DNA from: Paludibacteraceae bacterium
GTDB taxonomy: Bacteria; Bacteroidota; Bacteroidia; Bacteroidales; Paludibacteraceae
NCBI GenBank assembly: GCA_024399965.1
Contig: JAKSNJ010000001.1
Location: 105,067-169,066, forward strand
Direction: 5' to 3'
DNA length: 64,000 nucleotides
This document shows positions 56,130-64,000 of this stretch, one piece after another; position 1 is the stretch's first letter, and every line of letters starts with the position of its first letter. Under the pieces are notes generated by a model. That model had not been told where the DNA came from. It saw only the letters and a list, made by a program, of their open reading frames with translations, and searched no databases. A program made the translations under genes and the position numbers.

Positions 56130-56518
56130 TTGACAAAAACCGAAATCCACCCCTTGTGCTTGATGCTATGTCTCATCGAGCCATTGATGCTGTCGCTGTC
56201 TAAAAATCTTAGTGAACACGTTCCCTAATCTTTTCAGCCACCTACACCATCACCCTAACGGGTTAGCATCAACCCCAAGGCGATAAACCACGCTTCGCTT
56301 CAAAAACAACTTCATCAATTGCGTTGAGCGCAAACAACAAGCGCGTCAGTGCACATCAATCTGCTCTGTTTATCGTCTTAAAGCAATTTAGTCCGCAGGA
56401 CTGTGATACGTAAATTTGGGGAAGGACTATATGCTCGCATAATAGGACTTACCCATTTAGGTAGCACGTTAGTGGCAATGCCGCAAATTGCTTTAAGGGG
56501 TTTTTATGGTTTTTGTCC
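56130..56518. mobile_element. Inverted-repeat element, left copy (MITE-like, unconfirmed)
   Basis: Begins TTGACAAAAACC and ends GGTTTTTATGGTTTTTGTCC, so its ends are inverted repeats. Inside, AAGGCGATAAAC (56277-56288) can pair with GTTTATCGTCTT (56369-56380), and TTAAAGCAATTT (56379-56390) with AAATTGCTTTAA (56485-56496), so a transcript would be highly structured. No ORF of note. Confidence 0.55.
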
Positions 56519-56632
56519 ACTATCACCTATCCACTATCCACTATCACCTATCACCTATCACCTATCACCTATCACCTACTACCTACTACCTACTACCTAC
56601 TACCTACTACCTACTACCTACCACCTACCACC
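56519..56632. repeat. Heptanucleotide tandem array
   Basis: About five copies of CCTATCA, six of CCTACTA and two of CCTACCA in a row, preceded by CACTATC variants. Each 7-bp type is nearly perfect, pointing to slippage growth. Confidence 0.85.
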
Positions 56633-56651
56633 CCCTCCTTCCACCGGGTTT

Positions 56652-56726
56652 TTGCCGACGGCGAACCGACGGCGAACCGACGGCGGGTGCAACCGTGGTC
56701 TTGCCGACGGTCGACCGACGGTCGAA
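56652..56726. repeat. CGACGGTCGAC / CGACGGCGAAC repeat
   Basis: Three copies of CCGACGGCGAA, then ACCGTGGTCTTGCCGACGG and CGACCGACGGTCGAA. The ACCGTGGT-TTRCCGACRGTCGAC order matches the block inserted in ispG. Confidence 0.75.
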
Positions 56727-56763
56727 TTATACGTCGTGCTGCCGTTACCCTCCCTTCCAATTC

Positions 56764-56790
56764 ACCGTGCATTGCGCATTGCCAATTCAT
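56764..56790. repeat. Dispersed repeat (GTGCATTGCGCATTGCCAA)
   Basis: Intergenic copy of the repeat inside the pseudouridine synthase gene. Confidence 0.65.
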
Positions 56791-56796
56791 AATTGT

Positions 56797-57050
56797 CTTT
56801 AACAAAAACCATAAAAAAACCTTGCAGAGTATAGTGCTAAAAGCACCTGCTGCTATGAGTTCATTATTTTCTTGAAAAGCAAGCTTTCCGATAAACTACT
56901 GTCCTCATATCATCACCCTCTTGTGAGGGTATCATCCTCTGCAAGGCGATAAACAGAAATAAATTGTTTTTAGCGCGTAGCGCTTGGTTTATTGCCTTGG
57001 GTTGATGAGACATAGCATCAAACACAAGGGGTTTTATTTGTTTTTGTTAA
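56797..57050. mobile_element. Inverted-repeat element, right copy (MITE-like, unconfirmed)
   Basis: Begins TTTAACAAAAACCATAAAAA and ends TTTTATTTGTTTTTGTTAA. The right 47 bp (57004-57050) is the reverse complement of 56130-56177 with few differences, including GATGCTATGTCTCATC. An internal hairpin pairs CAAGGCGATAAAC (56943-56954) with GTTTATTGCCTTG (56986-56999). Confidence 0.6.
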
Positions 57051-57195
57051 TCTATAACCTATAATCTACCACCTATCACCTACAACCTTCCCCCTTTGAA
57101 GGGGGACCGAGGGGGTCTCCACCTCCCTCCTGATTTGACTCTACGACAATTTTATTTGACTGTACGACAATTTTTGCACTTTTTATGTAAAAACA

Positions 57196-57227
57196 TTTGG
57201 TAGTTCAAAAAAAATGTTGTAACTTTG
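57196..57227 (+). promoter_or_regulatory. Promoter of the 57340-63643 surface operon
   Basis: -33 TTTG at 57196-57199, 20-bp spacer, -7 TAACTTTG at 57220-57227; leader of about 105 nt. 57311-57330 (ACTTAATTATTAACCTAATT) nearly repeats 41611-41630. Confidence 0.85.
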
Positions 57228-57339
57228 CACGAATTTTCGTAGAATGCTTAATACGGGCATAAAGACATATAATGATATAATCATTACAAAAACAAACAAA
57301 AAACCAATTAACTTAATTATTAACCTAATTATTAGTCTT

Positions 57340-60300
57340 ATGAAGAAAAGATTTTCTATGTTCTTCGGCATTTTGGCTGTGTTGTTTATTAGCCAGAGTG
57401 CATGGGCTGCTGCTGGCGACAAGACGACCACAACAACGTATTGGGCCAACGGAGATCTGAACTACATCAACAATGGTGCGTTCGTTCGTACAGCCGACAA
57501 TGGTTTTGCCACCTTCACGATTGCCGGTGGTGACAATGACCTGAGTTACACCAATACCTATCATTCAGGATGGGGAAGTCGTGAAGCTCGTTTGGTATTC
57601 TCTAAGTGCGAAAGAAGTCAGCAAAAGAATTACATGTTGACTTGGACTAAACAAGGTACTGGTTTCCAATTCGACGCTACCGGTGTTCGTATGGTAATTG
57701 CACAGGTCGGTTCTGCCGGTCGTTTCGCTCTCGGTGACGAAGACGAAGTGATTACCGACAATGGTGCTGGTTCCAAAGCAAGTGTTGCTACCACCAAGAT
57801 GACCAACTACAAAGACGGTATGAAATTCTATTTCCGTCGTGGTTCTTGGGTAGGTCCTCTTCCTGCTGTTGGTGAGTACTGCTTGATGACTGCTTTTGAG
57901 GTGAATTATGAGATTATCCCCGATGCTCCCACGTGGACAAAAGCCAGTGACAATATGGACGTTACCGTAGATAATGTCCTTGGTCAAAAGTACTATGATC
58001 TATCTTCTAACATCAATGTTGCCAACCCCGCTTTTGCAGGTACGGTAAAATACGAACTGGTCAGCAACAATGCTGAGTACGTTTTCTGGAACGGTGAACA
58101 CACCGGTTTCTATGTACTTAAGCCCGGTACCTACAAAGTTAAGGCATATATTGAGAAAGTGGATAACTTGTATTGCTCTTCCGCTTATTCTACCGAATTC
58201 ACTATCACCGCTGCTACTGCAGAGGCTGACAAAAAGGATGCACAGGTTTATTTCGTCTTCGACAACCAATTGGTTGATCCGGAGGATGCTTTGAACAAAA
58301 TCTACAAAGTTAATCTGCCTTACACTTCTACAGATGAGCACTGGATTGAATATATATCCGCTACTCCCGAAGCAGTGAAGATTACCAAGAAGACTGAGAA
58401 CGGCCTGACCTATCTGGGTCAAACAGAGGACCTGAAAGACCACTTCACACTGAATCACAAGAGTGCGCAAGACACAGTCTATGTTGAGCAGAACGGTATC
58501 ACCTATCGTTTGGTAATTGTTTCTACCACTATGGGTACGAACCACCTGCCTTACACGATTACCGAGACAGACCAATTTACGAACTCTACCATCGTTACCT
58601 ATACGAACAAAATTACATGGAACGATGCATACAATGACATTGAGTTCGATGAAGTTGGTGCCTTTGAAACGGAAAAAACACGTACTATTGAGTTTGCTTA
58701 CACGGGTATTCCTGATTCTATCAAATTCTCCTACAACACACTTGCAGACGCAAACCGTAACAACGTACGTCTGAAAATCAGTTACGCTACTACTCCCGGT
58801 AACTGGATAGAATTGGCACAGGTAACTGCTCCTCAATCTACAACTGCCGACAAGAATTGCGCATACGCTTTGCCTGCTAATGCTAAATATGTGCAAGTAC
58901 AATACTACAACGCACAGTACAAAGGTTGGGTACGCAACTTCACCATCACGGAGAAGAAAGCTATCACCTTCCCGCAAGACACCTTAGTTATTAAGGGTAC
59001 GCACACGCCCGGCGGTATGGCTACCAAATCCACTTCTTTGAACTGGTACAACGTAAAGGATTCCTTGAATTGGGGTATCGGTATGGCTGATGCAGCCAAA
59101 TTCGCCGTTCAATCTTCCAAGATTCCTACCGCATTGGATCAGTACAAAGAGAATATCCCCTACAACGTACAATACAAACTGGACGAGCCGGGTATTCACT
59201 ACGCCAGCATTATGTTCTGGAGTCAGGACAAGAACGACAAGGGAGAATTCTCCACCATCGCTTACTACACGGTTAAGGGTATCACCGCTTACGGTGAAAA
59301 GGAAATCGTTGTTGACAACAAACTGCCCGAGGATACCATACCTGCTACTCCTGGTGAGGTAATTCCTAATCCATTTGTTGTAAAAGATTCTGCTGGCAAC
59401 GAACTGCCTGCTGATTTGAAAGACAGCGTTAAATACGAATATACTGTTACACCTGCGGAATCCGCTACTATCGACAAAGACGGTAATATCACGCCTAACT
59501 GCGTAGGTGTAGTGCGCATCATTGCTGCTTTGCAACCTAACTCTATCCTGCCTGCTGCCTTCGATACCATCTATCTAGATGTGCCTGAGGCAAGCAAGAA
59601 CGTTATCAAATGGGCTCTGCCCAAGACCATCAACAAGGGCGACATCCTGCCTGCTGCTCCGGCTTCCACCGAAGACGAGGCCGAGATGACCTACGAGTTC
59701 ATTCCTGCTACTGCCGTACAAGCTGTTACCGGCGGTTATGAGGTACTGCAAGCCGGCGCATTCCAAATCGTGGCTAAAGCCGCTCAAACTTGCGCTCACT
59801 TCGCTATTAACGACACCGTTGACGTTTATGCAAACGGTTTGGTTGCTTCTATCGAACTCAACAGCACGGTTGATCCTGCTAACATGAGCGTTCTGGATAC
59901 TATCGCAAATATGTTCGTTGTCAAGGGTGAGAACGGTGACACACTCGCTGCTCCTGAGGCAAACATCACTTATGCTATCGAGCCCGCAAGTATGCACTTG
60001 GACGAGGACGGAAACTTCATCGTTGACCACTGCGGCAACGTGAAAGTAACTGTTACCGTTACCGGTGACACCCTGAAGACCGCTACCAAGGACTTCACCT
60101 TCACGCTCAACCCCATCGCTGAGAAAATCTTCAGCAACATACCTGACACGCTGCTTGTAGGTAAGACTTACGACCTGAAGAACGACCTTACCTCCACGCT
60201 CAGCAAACTTGGTATTGACACTGTTTATGTACCTGAATCCTACGAAAACTTCTTCACCATCACCGGTACCACCATTGAGACATTGAAGAAAGGTGTGGTT

Positions 60301-62025
60301 CGTATCATCATGATTGCGAAAGGTAACGCCGACTTCATTGGCCCGATTAAGTACACCAAAGAGGTTACCATCGTTGGTGGCGTTAAGGACATCGACTGGG
60401 AGAAGGAACTCAAAGAGGAACTTGAAAACCCGCAAGTTGGTGACACTATTCCTACCTCTCAAGTGAAAGTTTTCGACGAGGATGGTCACGAAATCACGGG
60501 TGTTGAGAAGACCTACGAGATTATCCCCGAAGGTGCTGCTCACGTTACTCCTGAAGGCGACGTCGTAGTTGATCTGCCGATTGATCCTATCACCGTTGTT
60601 GTTACTACCGAGAAAGAAGGTATGGAGACCAAGGTTGACACGATTATCATCAGTGCTAAACCTGCTTCTATCGGCGAAGTTGAGTTGCCCGAAGACCTCC
60701 TTGACGGCGACGTTCACGTAGGTGACACCATCTCCCTGAAAGATGTTAAGGTTTATGACCAAAACGGAAAGGACATCACCGACCAAATGGATAAGATTGA
60801 GTTCATCATCGAGCCCGAAGATGCTGCTCACTTCGAGAAAGTAGGCAAGAACGACAGCGTTCTCGTTATCGACAAGGACGAAGACTTCCAAATCATCACC
60901 AAGATTACCGACCCGATGGTTGATCCTGAACACGCTACCGATACCACCAAAGTTGAGGTTGAGACCTACAACGTAGGCGAAGTAGTTATGCCTGAGGACG
61001 TTCAGAAAGGTGAGCTCCAACCCGGTGAGACCATCAATACCGACGACATCCGCGTATTGGACAAAGACGGTAAGGACATTACCGACCTCTGCGACAAGAC
61101 CTACACGTTCGTTCCTGCTGACGCTGCTCACATCGAAAACGGCGAAATCGTTATCGACAAAGCCGGTGACATCGCTATCATCACCCATATCGAGGGCGAA
61201 GGTATTGAACCTATCGACAAAACGACACAAATCCACGTTGATAAATTCGTGCCCGAAGATGAGGGTAGCTTCGAATTGCCCGAACCCGAGCATGAGAACG
61301 GTTACCAAATCGGTGACGAACTGCCTATCGTACTCAAAGACAAAGACGGTAAGGACATCACCGACTTCGCTGACATCAATGTAACTATTGATCCTGCTGA
61401 CAAGGCACACTTCGATCCTGAAAAGAATGTTATCGTTCTCGACCAAGAGGGTCCTGCTGACTTCACCATCACCGTTGGTGGCGACAATGTAGAGCCGTAC
61501 ACCTACAACGAGTCCATCTATATCCACCACGACGAAGCCGGTTGCTATGACCTCATGGTTCAGCTCTGGAACGATGTAGCTATCGTTAACAACAACAACG
61601 AGACCGCTACCTTCGTTAACTACGAGTGGTACAAGAACGGTCAACTCGTTGCCGGTCAAAACGGTCAGGATTACCACGAGGCAAATGGTGCTGCTATGAA
61701 CGGTGTTTACTATGCTTACGCATACGACGCTGCCGGAAATAAATACATGATTTGCGAGCAAGAGTTCAACGGAACCGCTTCCGCTGCACCTGTACGCGAA
61801 CTCAAGGTTTATCCGACTATGGTAAATACCTCCAACCTCTACACCATCGAAACGGAAATCGCAGGTGAAGTATTCATCTCCACCAGCAATGGTAGCGCTG
61901 CACAACGCTTCACTGTTGAAGCAGGCAAGAACAATGTTCACGCTCCTTTCGCACAAGGCGTTTACATGCTCCGCTTCGTGGCTAACGATGGTCAATCCGC
62001 TATGCAAAAGCTCATTGTTAAGTAA
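57340..62025 (+). CDS. Large T9SS cargo surface protein with Ig-like repeats
   Basis: 1561 residues from the ATG at 57340, signal peptide MKKRFSMFFGILAVLFISQS. The middle contains many beta-sandwich repeats. From about residue 1010 to 1400, four acidic repeats of about 85-100 residues each carry VGDTI-type and KVYDQNGKDITD / RVLDKDGKDITD / VLKDKDGKDITD blocks followed by a PxDAAHxE motif. An Ig-like NYEWYKNGQLVAGQNGQDY segment leads to the last 75 residues, a type A T9SS sorting domain (VRELKVYPTMVN, then GVYMLRFVANDGQ and MQKLIVK). It should therefore be exported by the T9SS and fixed to the surface. Probably cotranscribed with the OmpA barrel 46 bp downstream. Confidence 0.85.
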   Translation: MKKRFSMFFGILAVLFISQSAWAAAGDKTTTTTYWANGDLNYINNGAFVRTADNGFATFTIAGGDNDLSYTNTYHSGWGSREARLVFSKCERSQQKNYMLTWTKQGTGFQFDATGVRMVIAQVGSAGRFALGDEDEVITDNGAGSKASVATTKMTNYKDGMKFYFRRGSWVGPLPAVGEYCLMTAFEVNYEIIPDAPTWTKASDNMDVTVDNVLGQKYYDLSSNINVANPAFAGTVKYELVSNNAEYVFWNGEHTGFYVLKPGTYKVKAYIEKVDNLYCSSAYSTEFTITAATAEADKKDAQVYFVFDNQLVDPEDALNKIYKVNLPYTSTDEHWIEYISATPEAVKITKKTENGLTYLGQTEDLKDHFTLNHKSAQDTVYVEQNGITYRLVIVSTTMGTNHLPYTITETDQFTNSTIVTYTNKITWNDAYNDIEFDEVGAFETEKTRTIEFAYTGIPDSIKFSYNTLADANRNNVRLKISYATTPGNWIELAQVTAPQSTTADKNCAYALPANAKYVQVQYYNAQYKGWVRNFTITEKKAITFPQDTLVIKGTHTPGGMATKSTSLNWYNVKDSLNWGIGMADAAKFAVQSSKIPTALDQYKENIPYNVQYKLDEPGIHYASIMFWSQDKNDKGEFSTIAYYTVKGITAYGEKEIVVDNKLPEDTIPATPGEVIPNPFVVKDSAGNELPADLKDSVKYEYTVTPAESATIDKDGNITPNCVGVVRIIAALQPNSILPAAFDTIYLDVPEASKNVIKWALPKTINKGDILPAAPASTEDEAEMTYEFIPATAVQAVTGGYEVLQAGAFQIVAKAAQTCAHFAINDTVDVYANGLVASIELNSTVDPANMSVLDTIANMFVVKGENGDTLAAPEANITYAIEPASMHLDEDGNFIVDHCGNVKVTVTVTGDTLKTATKDFTFTLNPIAEKIFSNIPDTLLVGKTYDLKNDLTSTLSKLGIDTVYVPESYENFFTITGTTIETLKKGVVRIIMIAKGNADFIGPIKYTKEVTIVGGVKDIDWEKELKEELENPQVGDTIPTSQVKVFDEDGHEITGVEKTYEIIPEGAAHVTPEGDVVVDLPIDPITVVVTTEKEGMETKVDTIIISAKPASIGEVELPEDLLDGDVHVGDTISLKDVKVYDQNGKDITDQMDKIEFIIEPEDAAHFEKVGKNDSVLVIDKDEDFQIITKITDPMVDPEHATDTTKVEVETYNVGEVVMPEDVQKGELQPGETINTDDIRVLDKDGKDITDLCDKTYTFVPADAAHIENGEIVIDKAGDIAIITHIEGEGIEPIDKTTQIHVDKFVPEDEGSFELPEPEHENGYQIGDELPIVLKDKDGKDITDFADINVTIDPADKAHFDPEKNVIVLDQEGPADFTITVGGDNVEPYTYNESIYIHHDEAGCYDLMVQLWNDVAIVNNNNETATFVNYEWYKNGQLVAGQNGQDYHEANGAAMNGVYYAYAYDAAGNKYMICEQEFNGTASAAPVRELKVYPTMVNTSNLYTIETEIAGEVFISTSNGSAAQRFTVEAGKNNVHAPFAQGVYMLRFVANDGQSAMQKLIVK

Positions 62026-62071
62026 AACGGACTAACAACATCATTAACGAATTAATTATCATTATAAGAAT

Positions 62072-63643
62072 ATGAAAAAGAATTGTATATGTGGATTGTT
62101 AGTTGCTTTACTGGCAATTCCTACCTTCGCTCAAGAAGCTCAACAAGATTCTACTATCAATGCTCAGGTAGAGGCAGCGTTTGACGCTGCCGCTGCCGAG
62201 GCAGCTGCGATGGATAGCGCTATTTTGGCTAATAACGAAGCTGCCGTAGAAGAAGCAGCTCCTGCCAAGAAAGAGCGCGTGAAAAAAGAGCGCGTCTATC
62301 CTGTGGACAGCGTACACTACACCAAAGGACATGTACTCGGTGTTGGTCTCGGCTTCGGTATGTCCGGCCTGTGGACCGATGGTGAGAATATCAAAAACAG
62401 TATAGGTTTCCCCGGATTCGACGTTAGTTTCCGTTACACCTACTACTTCTTTAACTGGATGGGTTTCACCACCGGTGTGGAATTCTCTACCTACCGTGCT
62501 ATGGCTAAATTGGATGGCATGGTTAACCTCCGCCAAGAGAAAACGGATTTGGGCATAGATTATCTCCATCGTCTCAATTTCAACGGCGGCTCCGAGTGGA
62601 GTGAAGTACAAGACGTTCGTATGATTGAACTGCCTATCGCCCTGTCTTTCCGTGTTAAACCTCATCACGTAGGATTCTTGGGAACCGTCGGCTTGAAACT
62701 GGCTTTCCCTGTTGTGGGTCAGTATAACTACAAGGGTACGCTGGATAACTTGGCTTCTTTCCCGCAATATGGTTATGAAGAGAGTAAGGACTTGCACTTC
62801 GGTACACAAACCATTGAGCAAAACGAGAATATTGATTTCAAGAAAAATTCACTCAACCCTGTTAACTGCAACTTGTTCGGCGAAGTGGGTATTATCTTCC
62901 AAGTACATCCCCGTGTTGACCTCGGTGTTAGCTTGTATGGTAACTACGGTCTGAATGACCTCAACAGCACTCCTCACCGCGACCGTGCTGACTATATCTT
63001 CGGTTCCGCTCAAAACGGTGCTCCTTTCGACAAGGGTGCTTATCAGTCTCACAACGGTTTGTTCAGTTCTGCTGACGTTGACCGTGTTAAACCTTGGAGC
63101 TTTGGCCTTAAGATTGCTGCATACTTCAATGTGAACAAGAAATCCGACGAGCAGAAAGCCGCTGAGAACTACATCGCTCCCGAAATCGTTCACGATACAG
63201 TTATCGTAACCGATACACTTGTACAAATAGAGAAGCAAGTTGTTCACGACACGGTTATCGTTAAAGAGACGGAACAAAAGGTAGAACAGATTACTAAGAT
63301 GTTGGAGAAAGTGGTGATTTACTACAACGTAGGTGACTACAAGAAGCCCATCATTGAACCTGCTAACTTGCTTGATTCGATAGCTGCTATTATTGCTGAG
63401 AATCCTCAAATTCGCGTAGCCGTTGAGGGTCACGCCAGTTCCGATGGTAATGCTGAGTTCAACAAGAAACTCTCGCAAAACCGTGCTAACAGCGTAGCAG
63501 CCGTTCTGAAGAAGAAGGGTGTACGTGACTTCCAAATGGAGGTAGCCGGTTACGGTTCAGAGCATCCTTTGAAGTTCGGTGCTGCTGACGATCCTACCAA
63601 AGACCGCCGCGTTGAAATCGTACCTATCCAAAGCAAATACTAA
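62072..63643 (+). CDS. OmpA-family outer-membrane barrel protein
   Basis: 523 residues, signal peptide MKKNCICGLLVALLAIPTFA. Residues about 22-75 are an Ala/Glu-rich segment with a Lys-Arg patch (PAKKERVKKERVYP). Residues about 85-360 form a beta-barrel (LGVGLGFGMSGLW, GFDVSFRYTYYFFNW, VGIIFQVHPRVDLGVSLYG). A hinge with HDTVIVTDTLVQIEKQ leads to the OmpA peptidoglycan-binding domain (VVIYYNVGDYKKP, VEGHASSDGNAEF, LSQNRANSVAAVLKKKG, DRRVEIVP). It likely anchors the envelope and may partner the T9SS cargo protein encoded upstream. No promoter in the 46-bp spacer; a strong terminator follows. Confidence 0.88.
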   Translation: MKKNCICGLLVALLAIPTFAQEAQQDSTINAQVEAAFDAAAAEAAAMDSAILANNEAAVEEAAPAKKERVKKERVYPVDSVHYTKGHVLGVGLGFGMSGLWTDGENIKNSIGFPGFDVSFRYTYYFFNWMGFTTGVEFSTYRAMAKLDGMVNLRQEKTDLGIDYLHRLNFNGGSEWSEVQDVRMIELPIALSFRVKPHHVGFLGTVGLKLAFPVVGQYNYKGTLDNLASFPQYGYEESKDLHFGTQTIEQNENIDFKKNSLNPVNCNLFGEVGIIFQVHPRVDLGVSLYGNYGLNDLNSTPHRDRADYIFGSAQNGAPFDKGAYQSHNGLFSSADVDRVKPWSFGLKIAAYFNVNKKSDEQKAAENYIAPEIVHDTVIVTDTLVQIEKQVVHDTVIVKETEQKVEQITKMLEKVVIYYNVGDYKKPIIEPANLLDSIAAIIAENPQIRVAVEGHASSDGNAEFNKKLSQNRANSVAAVLKKKGVRDFQMEVAGYGSEHPLKFGAADDPTKDRRVEIVPIQSKY

Positions 63644-63656
63644 TCTGCTTATAAAC

Positions 63657-63693
63657 AAAAAAAGATGGAGCCGCAAGGTTCCATCTTTTTTTA
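63657..63693 (+). terminator. Terminator after the OmpA gene
   Basis: AAAGATGGAGCC pairs with GGTTCCATCTTT around GCAA, then TTTTT. Confidence 0.92.
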
Positions 63694-63723
63694 GTGTTTA
63701 TTGGAGTGCTACGCACGCACCAT

Positions 63724-63752
63724 CGTGCATTGTGCATTGTCAACCGTCAACC
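63724..63752. repeat. Dispersed repeat at the trmD 3' end
   Basis: GTGCATTGTGCATTGTCAAC followed by CGTCAACC; overlaps the trmD stop codon (63747-63749). Closest relative of the copy inside the pseudouridine synthase gene. Confidence 0.75.
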
Positions 63753-64000
63753 GAGCAAGTCGGGTCTGCGTTCTTGAGTGTGCTTCACGCTCTCTTCGTA
63801 CAGCCATTCCTCCACTTTGGCTTGGTTGCCGCTAATCAGTATTTCCGGCACTTTCCAGCCCTTGTAATCCGCCGGACGTGTATAGACACCTGCTTCTAAC
63901 AATCCGTCCTGAAAACTGTCATTTAGGGCACTTTCTATATCTCCCAATGCCCCCGGCAACAGGCGCACGATAGCGTCCGTCATAATGGCTGCCGGCATCT
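63747..64000 (-). CDS. trmD: tRNA (guanine-N1)-methyltransferase, C-terminal part (cut by window edge)
   Basis: Only the last 84 codons or so are in the window. They match the C-terminal domain of TrmD, which methylates G37 of tRNAs next to the anticodon: LPGALGDIESALNDSF, VYTRPADYKGWKVPEILISG and the final HTQERRPDLLG. The family commonly ends RRRPDLL; the extra Gly and the TGA stop are supplied by the dispersed repeat. The knotted SAM-binding domain lies outside the window. Confidence 0.88.
   Translation of the reverse strand, partial: MPAAIMTDAIVRLLPGALGDIESALNDSFQDGLLEAGVYTRPADYKGWKVPEILISGNQAKVEEWLYEESVKHTQERRPDLLG

Larger units (their letters stand above)
56098..57195. other. Gene-free repeat block
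   Basis: About 1.1 kb without a credible gene. Short open frames here are translations of tandem repeats. In order: inverted-repeat element (56130-56518), heptamer tandem array (56519-56632), CGACGGTCG-type repeat (56652-56726), GTGCATTG repeat (56764-56790), second inverted-repeat element (56797-57050), CCTATCA/CCTACAA words and a CCCCCTTTGAAGGGGG hairpin (57051-57115). Confidence 0.8.

Noticed and set aside
56403-56875. Overlapping small ORFs of about 98-129 codons
   Set aside because: Their proteins are repeats of YHLSPIT/YYLLPTT type, produced by the heptamer array. No start signals or conserved features.
59575-62007. 810-codon open frame on the minus strand
   Set aside because: It lies wholly opposite the T9SS cargo gene, whose codon bias keeps the antisense frame free of stops. 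The translation shows no domain or signal peptide and there is no promoter. Similar antisense frames at 48678-50219, 52811-54244, 33439-34683, 41664-42767 and 24059-25108 were rejected likewise.

Overview
The window reads as chromosomal DNA of an uncultured anaerobic member of the Bacteroidales (Bacteroidota). The evidence is: promoters of the Bacteroidota type (TTTG, 20 bp, TAnnTTTG) in front of most transcription units; absence of obvious Shine-Dalgarno sites; PorQ and a C-terminal sorting domain of the type IX secretion system (T9SS); a three-subunit fumarate reductase/succinate dehydrogenase; PPi- and ATP-dependent phosphofructokinases side by side; and IspG carrying the extra region between barrel and iron-sulfur domain seen in this phylum. 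No phage, plasmid, IS transposase or CRISPR array was seen.

Layout. 1-4.4 kb (+): an amino-sugar fusion enzyme open at the left edge, a CBM9-like protein and a CofE-like protein. 4.4-8.0 kb (-): porQ-cmk-ispH-pfkA. 8.2-11.7 kb (+): sdhC-sdhA-sdhB. 11.9-15.3 kb: a secreted protein of unknown function and a convergent secreted pectate lyase. 15.4-17.9 kb: ybeY and uvrB, divergent from interleaved promoters. 17.8-23.3 kb (-): a MATE exporter, tRNA-Gln, then ispG-pfp-TPR protein. 23.3 kb: tRNA-Lys. 23.4-32.1 kb (-): rplU, rpmA, serS, three small envelope-type genes, tkt, leuS. 32.6-41.4 kb (+): a four-gene operon of two paralogous secreted adhesin-like proteins, each followed by an outer-membrane barrel gene. 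41.6-50.3 kb (+): a 2888-residue surface protein. 50.5-56.1 kb (+): pnp, a PnuC-like/adenine deaminase fusion and an RluA-type pseudouridine synthase. 56.1-57.3 kb: a gene-free block of inverted and tandem repeats. 57.3-63.6 kb (+): a 1561-residue T9SS cargo protein and an OmpA barrel. The right edge holds the 3' end of trmD (-).

How the parts fit. The surface genes (five secreted proteins in the adhesin loci and 11.9-15.3 kb, three barrels) depend on export, and porQ belongs to the T9SS that attaches cargo to the surface. One protein has a classical T9SS sorting domain; four others share a short C-terminal motif that may be an alternative tail. The remaining genes are housekeeping: isoprenoid synthesis (ispG, ispH), glycolysis and pentose phosphates, anaerobic respiration, translation and RNA decay.

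Most unusual: (1) a transporter-enzyme fusion (PnuC-like plus adenine deaminase); (2) a fusion of NagB-like, PIG-L deacetylase and NahK-like kinase domains; (3) short dispersed repeats, found between genes elsewhere in the window, sitting in frame inside ispG, ispH and the pseudouridine synthase; (4) spacers made of tandem copies of the preceding gene's stop-codon region; (5) a 0.9-kb intergenic block with 48-bp terminal inverted repeats; (6) the duplicated adhesin/barrel operon.
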